Source: Nemertoderma westbladi | Lineage: Eukaryota; Xenacoelomorpha; Nemertodermatida; Nemertodermatidae | Length of the DNA stretch: 64,000 nt | Assembly: GCA_032718475.1 (NCBI GenBank) | Contig: JAUCBJ010007475.1 | Span: forward strand, 1 to 64,000 | Reading direction: 5' to 3' | Part shown: in pieces, positions 9,586 to 18,461 of the stretch | How positions within the stretch are numbered: position 1 is the first letter of the stretch | How the letters are laid out: the number at the start of each line of letters is the position of its first letter | Program-made: the position numbers and the translations under genes | Notes under the pieces: model-generated | What the model saw: only the letters and a program-made list of their open reading frames with translations | What the model was told of the DNA's origin: nothing | Database searches by the model: none

Positions 9586-12500
9586 GTGGTTAATATTAAT
9601 AGTACCGTATGGGACAATTCTAATCAAACCTTTATTGCAGGAAATACTTTACCTAGTGGTAGTAATTTAAATTTAAATCAGAACATTCCTAATATTAATG
9701 TAGAAAATAATTCTAATATTAATGTAGCTACGCAAAATAATCCAATTAATCAAAGTAATAACCCAAATTCGAACTTACAAAATAATTTAAGTAATGCAAT
9801 AACACAAAATAATCCAAATAACTTAAATAATTCAGCGAGCCCGAATTTACAAAATAATTCAGATAGTGTAGTCGCGCAAGATAATTCAAATGATTTTATT
9901 TCGAACGAACAAATTAATTCCGTTTCCAATACGGGTGCTATTAATGTAAACACGTCGGGCGTGTATGGCCAGACAGACGAGGGCCTGGTAGGCCACGTAG
10001 TTGGTAGGCAGGGAGTGGCTGGGTTAGGTAGACCCAGCGAGGGCCTGGTAGGCCACGTAGTTGGTAGGCAGGGAGTGGCTGGGTTAGGTAGACCCAGCGA
10101 GGGCCTGGTAGGCCACATAGTTGGTAGGCAGGGAGTAGAGGGCCTGGTAGGCCACGCAATAGCAGAGGGAGAGGCGGGGGTGAATAGACCCGACCGCGGT
10201 AGGGTTGATGTGTCGACTGGAGAGGGATATAGTAGCGGGGTGAGGAGTAGCGAAGTTAGATGTGGCGAGTGGGGGGGGGGGGGGGCTACGAGAACCCCAC
10301 AACAGCGAGTTAGCGGCGAAAGGGGGGGGGCAGAGAGTGTCCCACAGCCGTCAGCGGATAATGCGCGGGCCGAAATAGGTAAACCGCAACAACCGGCGAC
10401 GGAAAGTAATAGGGGGATTGCGAGTATCCCCAGCGGCGTGCGACCGAGCAGAGAGAGACAGGTTGACGTCGTAAGAGGGCGGACGAAGCGTCGAGCCCGA
10501 TCAGAAGAGGGAAGAAGAACAGTGGGGTTTAACCGGGAGGTCGACGAGAGATCTCACGAGCGGGAATACTCCACTGAAAGGAGAAGAAGAGAAGACAGTA
10601 GTAGAGGTATCGCCGCGAACGATAGAAGAGCGAGGACGGATAGCGAGCCGTCGGTAGTTGAGATGAGAACGGAGAGTCAGTGGGGTCGGACTCCGGGAGA
10701 TTGCCGTCGCCCCGGAGAGATGCGACCCGGCGAGGCGCACTACGCGCCGAGAGAGGGGTACGCGATGTACCGGTACGAAGATGAGAACAGTAGAGAGGGG
10801 GGTCGAAGAGAAACTTTCCGACGGAATACACCTATCGATCGAGAATACGGTAGCCGCGGGGAGGATTATTCGAGAAGAATAAACTTCGATCCCGAACAAC
10901 ACATGCAGACTGTAGGACATACTGTAGGCCTTACTGCACATACCATAGGCCATACTGAGAGAGGCAATGTAGGCGATAGGATAGCGTGGACAACGGGATT
11001 AAACCCGGAAGTCGCGGAATACATACCGGCGGGTAGGCCAGAAGCTGATAGGCCTATACCGGTACCAGCACAGCAGTATGACTACAGCATGCAGGGACAT
11101 AACATATACCCAGGGGAGGGGGGAATTATTGCGGATAGGTGTATGGGCCCCAACATATTAACATCAACCCCAGTACCAAACATACCGGTGGGGGGGGGAC
11201 AGGGTGACATTCCCCCATCACAATATCAACAATATACCCCGATAGGAGCAAGAACAACGAGACCCTTGGATGAGAATAGGTCGTGTGACACAGACATATG
11301 GAGGGGGCCGCTACCCCCGATGACATACCCAAGTCAGAGAAAGTCAAGAAATAGGACAGACGGAACGCACCAGACAGGAGAAACTATGCAGCACCCATCG
11401 AATCCATTGGAAGCGCAGGCGATGGGGATGGCCACGTTGATCGATGCGTTGAAAACGAGGATCGAGTTACCACCCGTGGAACCATTCAAATTCGATGGGA
11501 GCAGGCCGGAAGAATATCTACAGTTTCGGCGCATGTATAGTAACGAAATACTAACAAAAAACTTGACGCAGGCGGAGTGCCTAAAGTATCTACAAGTGTA
11601 CACGGGAGGCCCAGCATACGACATCGTGAGGCAATATCAAGGAATAGAGGGCGGCTTCACGACAGCATGGCGGGCACTGGATAGGGAATACGGGCACCCG
11701 GCCAAGATCATCAGGCAGACGCTGAGAGGCATAACATCGGGTGGCCTACAGGATAATCCCGTTAGCATTAAGACGTTCGCTAACAAAGTCGAAAAGGCGC
11801 TAATCGTGCTGAAGACGCTAGACGCGCCGTACGAGCTCAATGCGTCCAACAACATCACCACGATAGCGCAGGCACTACCAAACTGGCTGCGCAACAAGTG
11901 GAGGAAAATCGCCTTCTCCACTCGAGATAAGAAGGGTGCGGAACCGGGTTTAGAAGAAATGTCAAACTTCTTAAACTACGAGGCTGAACTAATAACTGAC
12001 CCAGTCTATAGCGAAGACAGCCTGGGAAAGGGACCGAAGACAGACTACCATAGACCGAAACCAGAGCACAACACATCGAACGCATTACCGAGACTCAGGC
12101 AATCATTGCCATATGCAGCGACGCAGGGGACTGCAAGTCCACAGCTAGCCGAGGATAAGACAACATCATGGAACGGACAGGGAAACAATAACAACACGAA
12201 TAAACATAACCCCAGTACGTCCAATAGGCAAAACCCAAACAATAAGAATAGTAGGGACTTTGGTACGAACGCAACTGCGATACGCAATGCACTGTATAAA
12301 GAGGGCTACGACCCAAAGAGCAAATGTCAGCTACACGCAAATGCGCTTCATCAAACTATGAACTGCAGGTACTGGCAGGCGCTACCTAGGCAAGATCAGA
12401 TAGATTATGCGTTCAGCAATAAAATCTGCTCGCGATGTGTAATGAGTGGACATAGAGCAAGGGAGTGCAAGGAGAAGCCAATGAAATTTGGTCAAAGGAG

Positions 12501-13923
12501 AGGCCAAACGATGGCGACGAGCACAGTAGGGGCGAAGAAGAGAGGAACGGTGCTACTTGGAGTAGTACCAGTACGAGTGATCGGGGAAGGCAATCGATCA
12601 GTAACAACACTAATGCTGGTTGATAGTGGAGCTGCCTTCACATTAGTCGAGGAATGGGTGGCCGAGGAGATAGGATTGAGAACGAGGCCAAGCAGGATGG
12701 CGGTAACAACCATCTCTAGCAAAGATGAGATCCTGGAGATGAGAACAGGACGGTGCGCAATTGCAGCAGTGGCACCAGGATGCGACTATGGGGCAACCAT
12801 CGACCCCATTCAAGTGATAGAGTCAATTAATATCAATGCCAGGCGGCCAACCAACATCGAGGTCGAGCAGTATAAATTCCTGGACGACATTGACTTCTCA
12901 ATCCCAGACGTGGACGTTAGGAAGGTATCCATCATAGTAGGTATGGACTGCCCAACGGCCCACGAAAGAATGCAAACGGTCTTCGGCGAAGACAAGCAGA
13001 GTGACCCGGTGGCCATATTAACACCATTCGGGTGGACACTGACAGGCCCAATTAAGAGTAATATACCATTCCATGTGTCCGAGAGTTCAGGATGCATGGT
13101 GCCAGGAACTGACGAGATAGAGGAGAGGCCAGAGATGGGCAATAGTGGTAGACAGCTAGAAGTAGAAGCAACACCAAGAGAGTGGGCGGAGGAGAATGGT
13201 ATGGATGCAGAAGATCTAGAGACGATGGGTTGGAATAAGGGTCCCAGCAAGTATCGGTATGGAGATGGAGAGGAGCGGACGGTGGAGTGTCGGGAGGACA
13301 AACCGGAGAAGTGTCCGGTGGAGTGTCCAGAGGAGCGCCCGGAAGAGACGCCGGTCCGGTTGAGAGGCATACCGACAAGGGGGAAGCCGAGTAAGAATAC
13401 AAGATGGAAAGGGAGAAGATGTGAGACGATCAGACCAGGGGCAGAGAAGCCCATGAATAAACATATGGTGGACAAAGGAGCCGGGAGAGTAGGAGGCGTG
13501 CTGCGTACGCACGCGGAACTGACAGAGTGCGAGGGGGCATTACATGGGCAGACATCGTGTATACCGAAGGACGAACGGGGGTCGTTGAAGCCTTTAATGC
13601 CAGCACACATATTAAGGGGGAGGCCAGCAGAGGTGGCATCTAAGATTAAGGAGAAGAACAGGGGCGGCATTATACCGCCGGGTGACACGTTGAAGGGTGG
13701 CACTTTGCCGCCAAGGGACGACCACGAGATCAGAAACATAAATAACAGACAGCATTTGCAAAAACAGGAGAAAAGACCACCTATCGAATTGACAAGGAGA
13801 GCGGAGCGAAGAATTAGAGAACCTATAGGGGGGCAGTGGGAGAGTTGCCTGCTGGAGGAATCACCCCTTGGGTCGCTGAGTTGTCCAACAGGTTGGACTG
13901 GGATGGAAGAGTTAGATCCGTAA
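9586..13923 (+). CDS. Element A Gag-protease with internally deleted Pol remnant
   Basis: 1445 codons. In order: an Asn-rich segment (about residues 1-105); a 20-residue tandem repeat (about 132-190); a long Arg/Glu/Gly-rich stretch; the BEL/Pao Gag domain of the DUF1759 type (about 630-820; PPVEPFKFDGSRPEEYLQF, WRALDREYGHPAKI); a CCHC knuckle with ligands C948, C951, H956, C961; and a retropepsin-like protease (DUF1758 type) with catalytic D1013 in LVDSGAAFTLV, ending at the family-typical PFGWTLTGP near 1150. RT, RNase H and the integrase core are missing. A stretch near residue 1333 (SLKPLMPAHILRGRP) resembles the integrase tail LEPLTPNHLLGRP of element B, so the frame looks like an internal deletion that stayed open. 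The frame is also open upstream of 9586 back to the G-run. Confidence 0.85.
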   Translation: MVNINSTVWDNSNQTFIAGNTLPSGSNLNLNQNIPNINVENNSNINVATQNNPINQSNNPNSNLQNNLSNAITQNNPNNLNNSASPNLQNNSDSVVAQDNSNDFISNEQINSVSNTGAINVNTSGVYGQTDEGLVGHVVGRQGVAGLGRPSEGLVGHVVGRQGVAGLGRPSEGLVGHIVGRQGVEGLVGHAIAEGEAGVNRPDRGRVDVSTGEGYSSGVRSSEVRCGEWGGGGATRTPQQRVSGERGGAESVPQPSADNARAEIGKPQQPATESNRGIASIPSGVRPSRERQVDVVRGRTKRRARSEEGRRTVGFNREVDERSHEREYSTERRRREDSSRGIAANDRRARTDSEPSVVEMRTESQWGRTPGDCRRPGEMRPGEAHYAPREGYAMYRYEDENSREGGRRETFRRNTPIDREYGSRGEDYSRRINFDPEQHMQTVGHTVGLTAHTIGHTERGNVGDRIAWTTGLNPEVAEYIPAGRPEADRPIPVPAQQYDYSMQGHNIYPGEGGIIADRCMGPNILTSTPVPNIPVGGGQGDIPPSQYQQYTPIGARTTRPLDENRSCDTDIWRGPLPPMTYPSQRKSRNRTDGTHQTGETMQHPSNPLEAQAMGMATLIDALKTRIELPPVEPFKFDGSRPEEYLQFRRMYSNEILTKNLTQAECLKYLQVYTGGPAYDIVRQYQGIEGGFTTAWRALDREYGHPAKIIRQTLRGITSGGLQDNPVSIKTFANKVEKALIVLKTLDAPYELNASNNITTIAQALPNWLRNKWRKIAFSTRDKKGAEPGLEEMSNFLNYEAELITDPVYSEDSLGKGPKTDYHRPKPEHNTSNALPRLRQSLPYAATQGTASPQLAEDKTTSWNGQGNNNNTNKHNPSTSNRQNPNNKNSRDFGTNATAIRNALYKEGYDPKSKCQLHANALHQTMNCRYWQALPRQDQIDYAFSNKICSRCVMSGHRARECKEKPMKFGQRRGQTMATSTVGAKKRGTVLLGVVPVRVIGEGNRSVTTLMLVDSGAAFTLVEEWVAEEIGLRTRPSRMAVTTISSKDEILEMRTGRCAIAAVAPGCDYGATIDPIQVIESININARRPTNIEVEQYKFLDDIDFSIPDVDVRKVSIIVGMDCPTAHERMQTVFGEDKQSDPVAILTPFGWTLTGPIKSNIPFHVSESSGCMVPGTDEIEERPEMGNSGRQLEVEATPREWAEENGMDAEDLETMGWNKGPSKYRYGDGEERTVECREDKPEKCPVECPEERPEETPVRLRGIPTRGKPSKNTRWKGRRCETIRPGAEKPMNKHMVDKGAGRVGGVLRTHAELTECEGALHGQTSCIPKDERGSLKPLMPAHILRGRPAEVASKIKEKNRGGIIPPGDTLKGGTLPPRDDHEIRNINNRQHLQKQEKRPPIELTRRAERRIREPIGGQWESCLLEESPLGSLSCPTGWTGMEELDP
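9979..10162 (+). repeat. 60-bp in-frame tandem repeat in element A Gag
   Basis: Two full copies (9979-10038 and 10039-10098), a third truncated copy from 10099, then the first ~20 bases again at about 10138. The unit encodes EGLVGHVVGRQGVAGLGRPS. Copies are nearly identical, so expansion is recent. Confidence 0.92.
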
Positions 13924-14079
13924 AAGGTGCGGGCAGAGGTGTTACCTGTCTGCTAGAAGGGGCGCCTTAACTTGGAGTTAGAGTAGAGTTTAGTCGTCCA
14001 AGTTTTGGACTGAGGGGGGTGGGATTGAGGGCGAGACGCCCTTCCCACAAACAAGATAATAAAATAAAATAAAAAAAAT
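13924..14079 (+). other. Spacer after the element A Gag-protease frame
   Basis: G-rich sequence followed by a short A-rich run at 14057-14080. No coding signal. Confidence 0.5.
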
Positions 14080-14765
14080 AGTACATGGTAGGTACGCAGT
14101 TAGTAGGCAGAGAGTTAGTAAGAAGGTACGTAGTACCCAGTTAGTTAGTTAGTTAGGAGGTACGTAGTACCGCCAGTTAGAGAGTTAGTTAGAGGGTACG
14201 TAAGTACCGTTAGTTAGTTAGTTAGGAGGTACGTAGTACCGCCAGTTAGAGAGTTAGTTAGAGGGTACGTAAGTACCGTTAGTCAGAGAGTTAGAGGGTA
14301 CGTAGTACCGCCAGTTAGAGAGTTAGTTAGAGGGTACGTAAGTACCGTTAGTCAGTTAGTTAGAGGGTACGTAGTACCGCTAGTCAGAGAGTTAGAGGGT
14401 ACGTAGTACCGATAGTTAGTTAGAGAGTAAGAGGGTACATAGTACCGATAGTTAGTTAGAGGGTACGTAGTACCGATAGTTAGTTAGAGAGTTAGAGGGT
14501 ACGTAGTACCGATAGTTAGTTAGAGAGTTAGAGGGTACGTAAGTACCGCTAGTTAGTTAGAGAGTTAGAGGGTACGTAGTACCGATAGTTAGTTAGAGAG
14601 TTAGAGGGTACGTAAGTACCGCTAGTTAGTTAGAGAGTTAGAGGGTACGTAAGTACCGCTAGTTAGTTAGAGAGTTAGAGGGTACGTAAGTACCGTTAGT
14701 TAGAAGAGTTAGAGTTAGAGGGTACGTAGTACCGTTAGTTAGAAAAGAGAGAGTAAGAGGTAAAA
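14080..14765. repeat. Minisatellite in element A with GGTACGTA(A)GTACC hairpins
   Basis: About 15-20 diverged units of roughly 35-50 bp are built from gttagttagagagttagag plus ggtacgtagtacc or ggtacgtaagtacc. Each of these cores pairs GGTAC with GTACC over a 3-4 base loop. The array sits between the Gag-protease frame and the exonuclease-like frame. Element B also has tandem repeats in the equivalent interval. Confidence 0.9.
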
Positions 14766-15229
14766 GGGGATATAGATATAGGTATTAGTTAGCAGTTAGT
14801 AGAGAGAGGGGGGCATATGAGTACGGCTGGATAAATCGTGTGGCCACACGACGCATACTGCTGTACTGCATAGACCCACAGAGTAGGCCAGAATGTGGAT
14901 TAGAGAATAGAATAATCCATAGGTAGTAGTAAGTAGTAGGACAGTAGAATCAAAGTAAATAGATAAATAAATAGAATAGGGCTGAAAGTTGTAAAATAGT
15001 GGCAACACAAGGGAAGTTATTCTAGAACATAATAAAAGTAACGGACAGAAATTGTAAATTACGCTCATTTACTAGCTTCAAAATTAATTAACAATAATTT
15101 AGGTTAAAAGGCGCAGTTAAGTAGGAAATAGGCCATTATCGAACCGTACAGAACATCTTAGATACATCACTCATCTGTATTGCGCCTTGGTAAGGCACCA
15201 CCTTGCAGGTGAGCGAGTGAACGTTCGGA
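14766..15229 (+). other. Leader before the element A downstream gene
   Basis: Purine-biased, non-coding. It ends with cacctTGCAGgtgagcgagtg just before the ATG at 15230, which reads like a 3' splice site (TTGCAG, 15202-15207) with GTGAG directly after it. A spliced subgenomic mRNA for the downstream gene would be plausible, but this is inference. Confidence 0.4.
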
Positions 15230-17188
15230 ATGGCGAGTAAGTTGATCAGAAAGAGAAAGGCGGAGTCAGGAGGAAAGGAGATACTGGTGGATTTCACCGA
15301 GAGACATCCGGAAGAGAAGACGAGAGGATACTACGAGAGGTTGGAAAGGGGTCACGCGGCACGAGCGCTGCAGGATCACTTCCGGGAGGCGCACGAACAG
15401 CGGCTGGTCGGGACCTATGGGACGCCGTCGCTGGACAACGCGATCTTCCAACACTTCCACTACGTGGTGAAAGGGGACGAGGCGAAGTTCGGGATTCCCA
15501 AATACCCGAGGGAATCACCGAGGAAGGACTGGAAGAGATTCATAGAGTCCGTCAACAGAGGAGGATATATGATCCTAGATGACGAGGGAACCGTGGAAGA
15601 TGAGGCGGGTTCGAGACGAGGAACGGCGGGGTCGGCCAGGACCATACTCCTACATTTGGCCGCGCCAAATGGGGACATCTTCTTATTCGACCTAGGGACG
15701 TATGGGAAGAAGGACGGGCCGAAACTAAACCGGTTACCAAAAGCGGTACAAGTCTTAGTAAGAGAGAAGTCGACGACGAAAGTGGGATCGGCGATTCGCG
15801 AGGATGCGGAGAGAATCATCGGTCCGGACGCCACCAACCTCCTGGATATGCAGAAAGTCTTTATGGCTATGACGGCACCGGATGGGTTGGGGGTAGTCGA
15901 AAACACAGGCCAATGTGGGGCGGTGGCGATGGGCCAATTATTGGGGCTCGTATGCCACAAACCAATGGATTGGGGGAAGTTTAGGGAAGAATACGGAGCA
16001 GAACTAGCGAACTCGCTAAAGTGGGGAGCGAGACCGGGAAAGCAGGAGGTATATCAGTTCCGCAGGGGAGCGATAAAGGTATATCAGAAGCGATATATCC
16101 TGCAGGAGGACTGGATGATGATAAGTTTGCTCAACTTATTCATGACCATAGTTATCGAGAGGGAACCAGGGGCATTTCTGTTATCGGGATCACCCCTAAG
16201 CTACAGGAGAGCCTTTAAGACGGCCTTTGACGGTCTGGTAGACCACCCGGGGCTGAAGGGCGAGTCGGTGTACTACAACAGCCGACATCTGGTAGACAGG
16301 GAGACAGATACACAATATCAGAGATGGGAGCAGCTAGAGGCGGATAGACGAGAAGCAAAGCGACTGGAAGAAGTCGCTAGACGGGAGAGGATAGAAGCAG
16401 AGGAGAGGGAAGAGGAGGCCAGGACACAGAGTTACGGCTTCGAGGAACAGGCGGGCCTAGACGAACTTCATTGGACTTCGTCAGGGAGTTCGGGGGAGTC
16501 TCTAGGGCGAGAATTGGGATGGACGGTGGGATCGCCGAAACAGTCGACGTCGGGGTTGCAAACGATGCCCATACCAGCGGGCGCCGAGGGCGACCAACCG
16601 CCAAGGAAGTTACGGGAGCTAGAGGGATGGAGAGCTACGGGTGAGAGCCAAGGCGGGAAGGGACATAGTGGATCCATCGGGATACCGGGGTTGGAGACAC
16701 TACCAGAAGAAGAGGACGACGACGACGAGTTCGGAGAGATGCCGCCCATCGAGAGGATAGGCCACTCGGACACGGACTGGGTTGGCGGAAGGGTGGTGAC
16801 GGCCAGTGGGGCGAGGGCCTTCTGGAACAGATCCGGCAAGCGGACCTGGGTGCACGAGGAGCCGGCGATGGATTTTGCGGGGAGCACCATCAGGTTGGGC
16901 GAGCAACCGGGAACGGCACCACGGATAGTATTCGGGGAGACGATGCCCGAGAGGGGCAGAGAGATCGACGTAGACAGGGAGACCAACGTAGAGAAGTTCG
17001 CCTACCAGCGACTCCACAGACCGCGGAGATCGCTTGGGACGAAAGACGAGGTGGGACGGGAGACATTGGTACTCGGCTGCGACTACTGTGGGAGACAGAC
17101 CCATCGGGAAAGCAGCTGCCTATACCGGTTCCAAAAGGGAACCTTTTGTCTCTACTGCAGAGAACAAAGCCACAGGATGGGGGCGTAG
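15230..17188 (+). CDS. DEDDy 3'-5' exonuclease-like protein with zinc knuckles, element A (part before an in-frame TAG)
   Basis: 652 codons to a TAG; the same frame stays open to 17752, giving 840 codons overall, close to the 866 of the element B counterpart. Residues ~105-305 follow the DEDDy plan: Exo I D117-x-E119 (MILDDEG); a hydrophobic strand (ILLHLAAPNGDIFLFDL); Exo II K184-V-G-S-A-I-R-E-D192; LLDMQKVF; GQCGAVAMGQLLG, where family members have a helix ending in LLG; and Exo III Y289-I-L-Q-E293. The usual Exo III Asp is Glu. A charged helix (365-400) and a disordered acidic linker follow, then knuckle 1 (C617, C620, H625, C630) and the start of knuckle 2 (C640, C643, H648). The TAG falls at codon 653, the fourth-ligand position of knuckle 2. 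Family assignment is by motif pattern only. Confidence 0.7.
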   Translation: MASKLIRKRKAESGGKEILVDFTERHPEEKTRGYYERLERGHAARALQDHFREAHEQRLVGTYGTPSLDNAIFQHFHYVVKGDEAKFGIPKYPRESPRKDWKRFIESVNRGGYMILDDEGTVEDEAGSRRGTAGSARTILLHLAAPNGDIFLFDLGTYGKKDGPKLNRLPKAVQVLVREKSTTKVGSAIREDAERIIGPDATNLLDMQKVFMAMTAPDGLGVVENTGQCGAVAMGQLLGLVCHKPMDWGKFREEYGAELANSLKWGARPGKQEVYQFRRGAIKVYQKRYILQEDWMMISLLNLFMTIVIEREPGAFLLSGSPLSYRRAFKTAFDGLVDHPGLKGESVYYNSRHLVDRETDTQYQRWEQLEADRREAKRLEEVARRERIEAEEREEEARTQSYGFEEQAGLDELHWTSSGSSGESLGRELGWTVGSPKQSTSGLQTMPIPAGAEGDQPPRKLRELEGWRATGESQGGKGHSGSIGIPGLETLPEEEDDDDEFGEMPPIERIGHSDTDWVGGRVVTASGARAFWNRSGKRTWVHEEPAMDFAGSTIRLGEQPGTAPRIVFGETMPERGREIDVDRETNVEKFAYQRLHRPRRSLGTKDEVGRETLVLGCDYCGRQTHRESSCLYRFQKGTFCLYCREQSHRMGA

Positions 17189-17227
17189 TGCCACTTTCGG
17201 GGACACTACGGACGCGAGTGCGACTGG

Positions 17228-17752
17228 ATGAACGACGAGGAGAAGTTCACAAGATTCGAGGAGTGGGCCGACGTCGGGGCCATGACGCGCCAGCGCATGA
17301 AGGCCCAGGAGTTCAAGTGGGGTTTCTTCCTTATCAATCAGGAGACTCACATGGAAATCATAAAGCGGAGGCTACCGTTTACCTACCAAGAGGTGGCAAC
17401 GGCGGCGTCGTACGCTGGAGTGATGAACACGCAAAGGTATCTGGACAGGTGGACGCCAGAGAACCGAAGGGAGTTTAGGGATTTCTTGGCGGAGCACGTA
17501 CCAAGGGCAATGAAAATGATCCTATGGGACGCCACTAGAGGGAGACAGCCGGGCCATTCTGAGGGGCCACCGGCGAAGCGATATCGGGCACTAATAACAC
17601 CAGCGCCCAAGGAGCCAACGACCGGGATCAGCAAGGAAATGGCGGCGAAGGTTCGAAAGCAGAAAGCGGATGATGCCAGAGGAACGGTGATAACCAAGAA
17701 ACGACCCAGGGAAGAGGACGCCAGGGGGAACTACCCCCAGAGGAACAGATAG
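17228..17752 (+). CDS. C-terminal part of the element A exonuclease-like protein, after the TAG
   Basis: Same frame as the entry above. Directly after the TAG come CHFRGHYGREC (17189-17221), the rest of the zinc-knuckle array, then a helical region (FTRFEEWADVGAMTRQRMK, GVMNTQRYLDRW) and a basic tail (KKRPREED). The element B counterpart likewise ends with knuckles, then a helical region, then a basic tail (RRAKRRKVYQRKK). The two segments are best read as one protein split by a point mutation or a leaky stop. The basic end could be a nuclear localisation or nucleic-acid-binding tail. Confidence 0.7.
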   Translation: MNDEEKFTRFEEWADVGAMTRQRMKAQEFKWGFFLINQETHMEIIKRRLPFTYQEVATAASYAGVMNTQRYLDRWTPENRREFRDFLAEHVPRAMKMILWDATRGRQPGHSEGPPAKRYRALITPAPKEPTTGISKEMAAKVRKQKADDARGTVITKKRPREEDARGNYPQRNR

Positions 17753-18423
17753 GTTCCCAGAGTCGAGGGAGAGAGACTGGGACTTGGACGTGGTACGCCT
17801 GGAAGGCGCCGCGTGGGATGTACGAACTATTAAGTACAAATTCAATTAATGCAAAATAATCATATAAGTGCAATTTGTATGTACGTACGTAGTAATTAGT
17901 AATCTAGAAATATATACGTTCGGAGTAAGTACTATAGTCATACAACCTTTCTCAATTAGCTACTGGGACTGGGGGATAACTGACTACGGCACTATGGACG
18001 AGACACCAGACAATTTCACACTTCTTGAGTGCGACGGCACGAGAGGGGGGGGAGATTCGTCAGAAGGGAAGAGACAGTCGAAGTGAGGTTGAGGGACGGA
18101 ATAATAGTGCGGAGTGCGGAGAGAGTGCGGACGCAATTCTAGTGTGGGGGGGGGGAGAATAAGAGGCTGAGTGAGGGACGAGGAGGTCCGAGTGTGAGAG
18201 AGTTAGGGTGGGAGTGAAGAGGAGATAGGGCGGAAGTGTTGGGGAAACAAAAGTTGCGTGAGAGGTGAGCGCGATCGGCCCGACATGAGACGCCAGGCAC
18301 ACAGGGTAGCGTTATCATACCCATAAGGGGCGGCCTGGAAAGCCGACTCCGAGAGAAAAGAATTCCACCCCACACCCGATACTAGATCGGGATCCAGCGG
18401 GATTGTAGCGCACTTTAGGGTTG
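17753..18423 (+). other. 3' untranslated region of element A
   Basis: No supportable gene. The strand is purine-rich from about 18030 (gagagggggggg, gagtgagggacgaggagg). A 72-codon frame at 17868-18086 has no recognisable feature. Confidence 0.5.
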
Positions 18424-18461
18424 ATGCTATCTTCTTACCGGGAAGATAGCATGGGGGGGAG
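18424..18461 (+). promoter_or_regulatory. Perfect hairpin plus polypurine tract of element A
   Basis: An 11-bp perfect stem (18424-18434 with 18442-18452, loop ttaccgg) ends directly on the G-run atggggggga g (18451-18461) that abuts the 3' LTR. The G-run is the expected plus-strand primer. Element B shows the same order, hairpin then G-run then LTR, with a different stem sequence. Confidence 0.8.

Noticed and set aside
8006-9627. Several long minus-strand frames opposite element A Gag.
   Set aside because: They mirror GC-rich, repetitive plus-strand coding and consist of Arg/Pro/Ser runs; shadows.
12810-13739. 309-codon minus-strand frame.
   Set aside because: Antisense of the protease and Pol-remnant region; no domain, while the plus frame has clear motifs.
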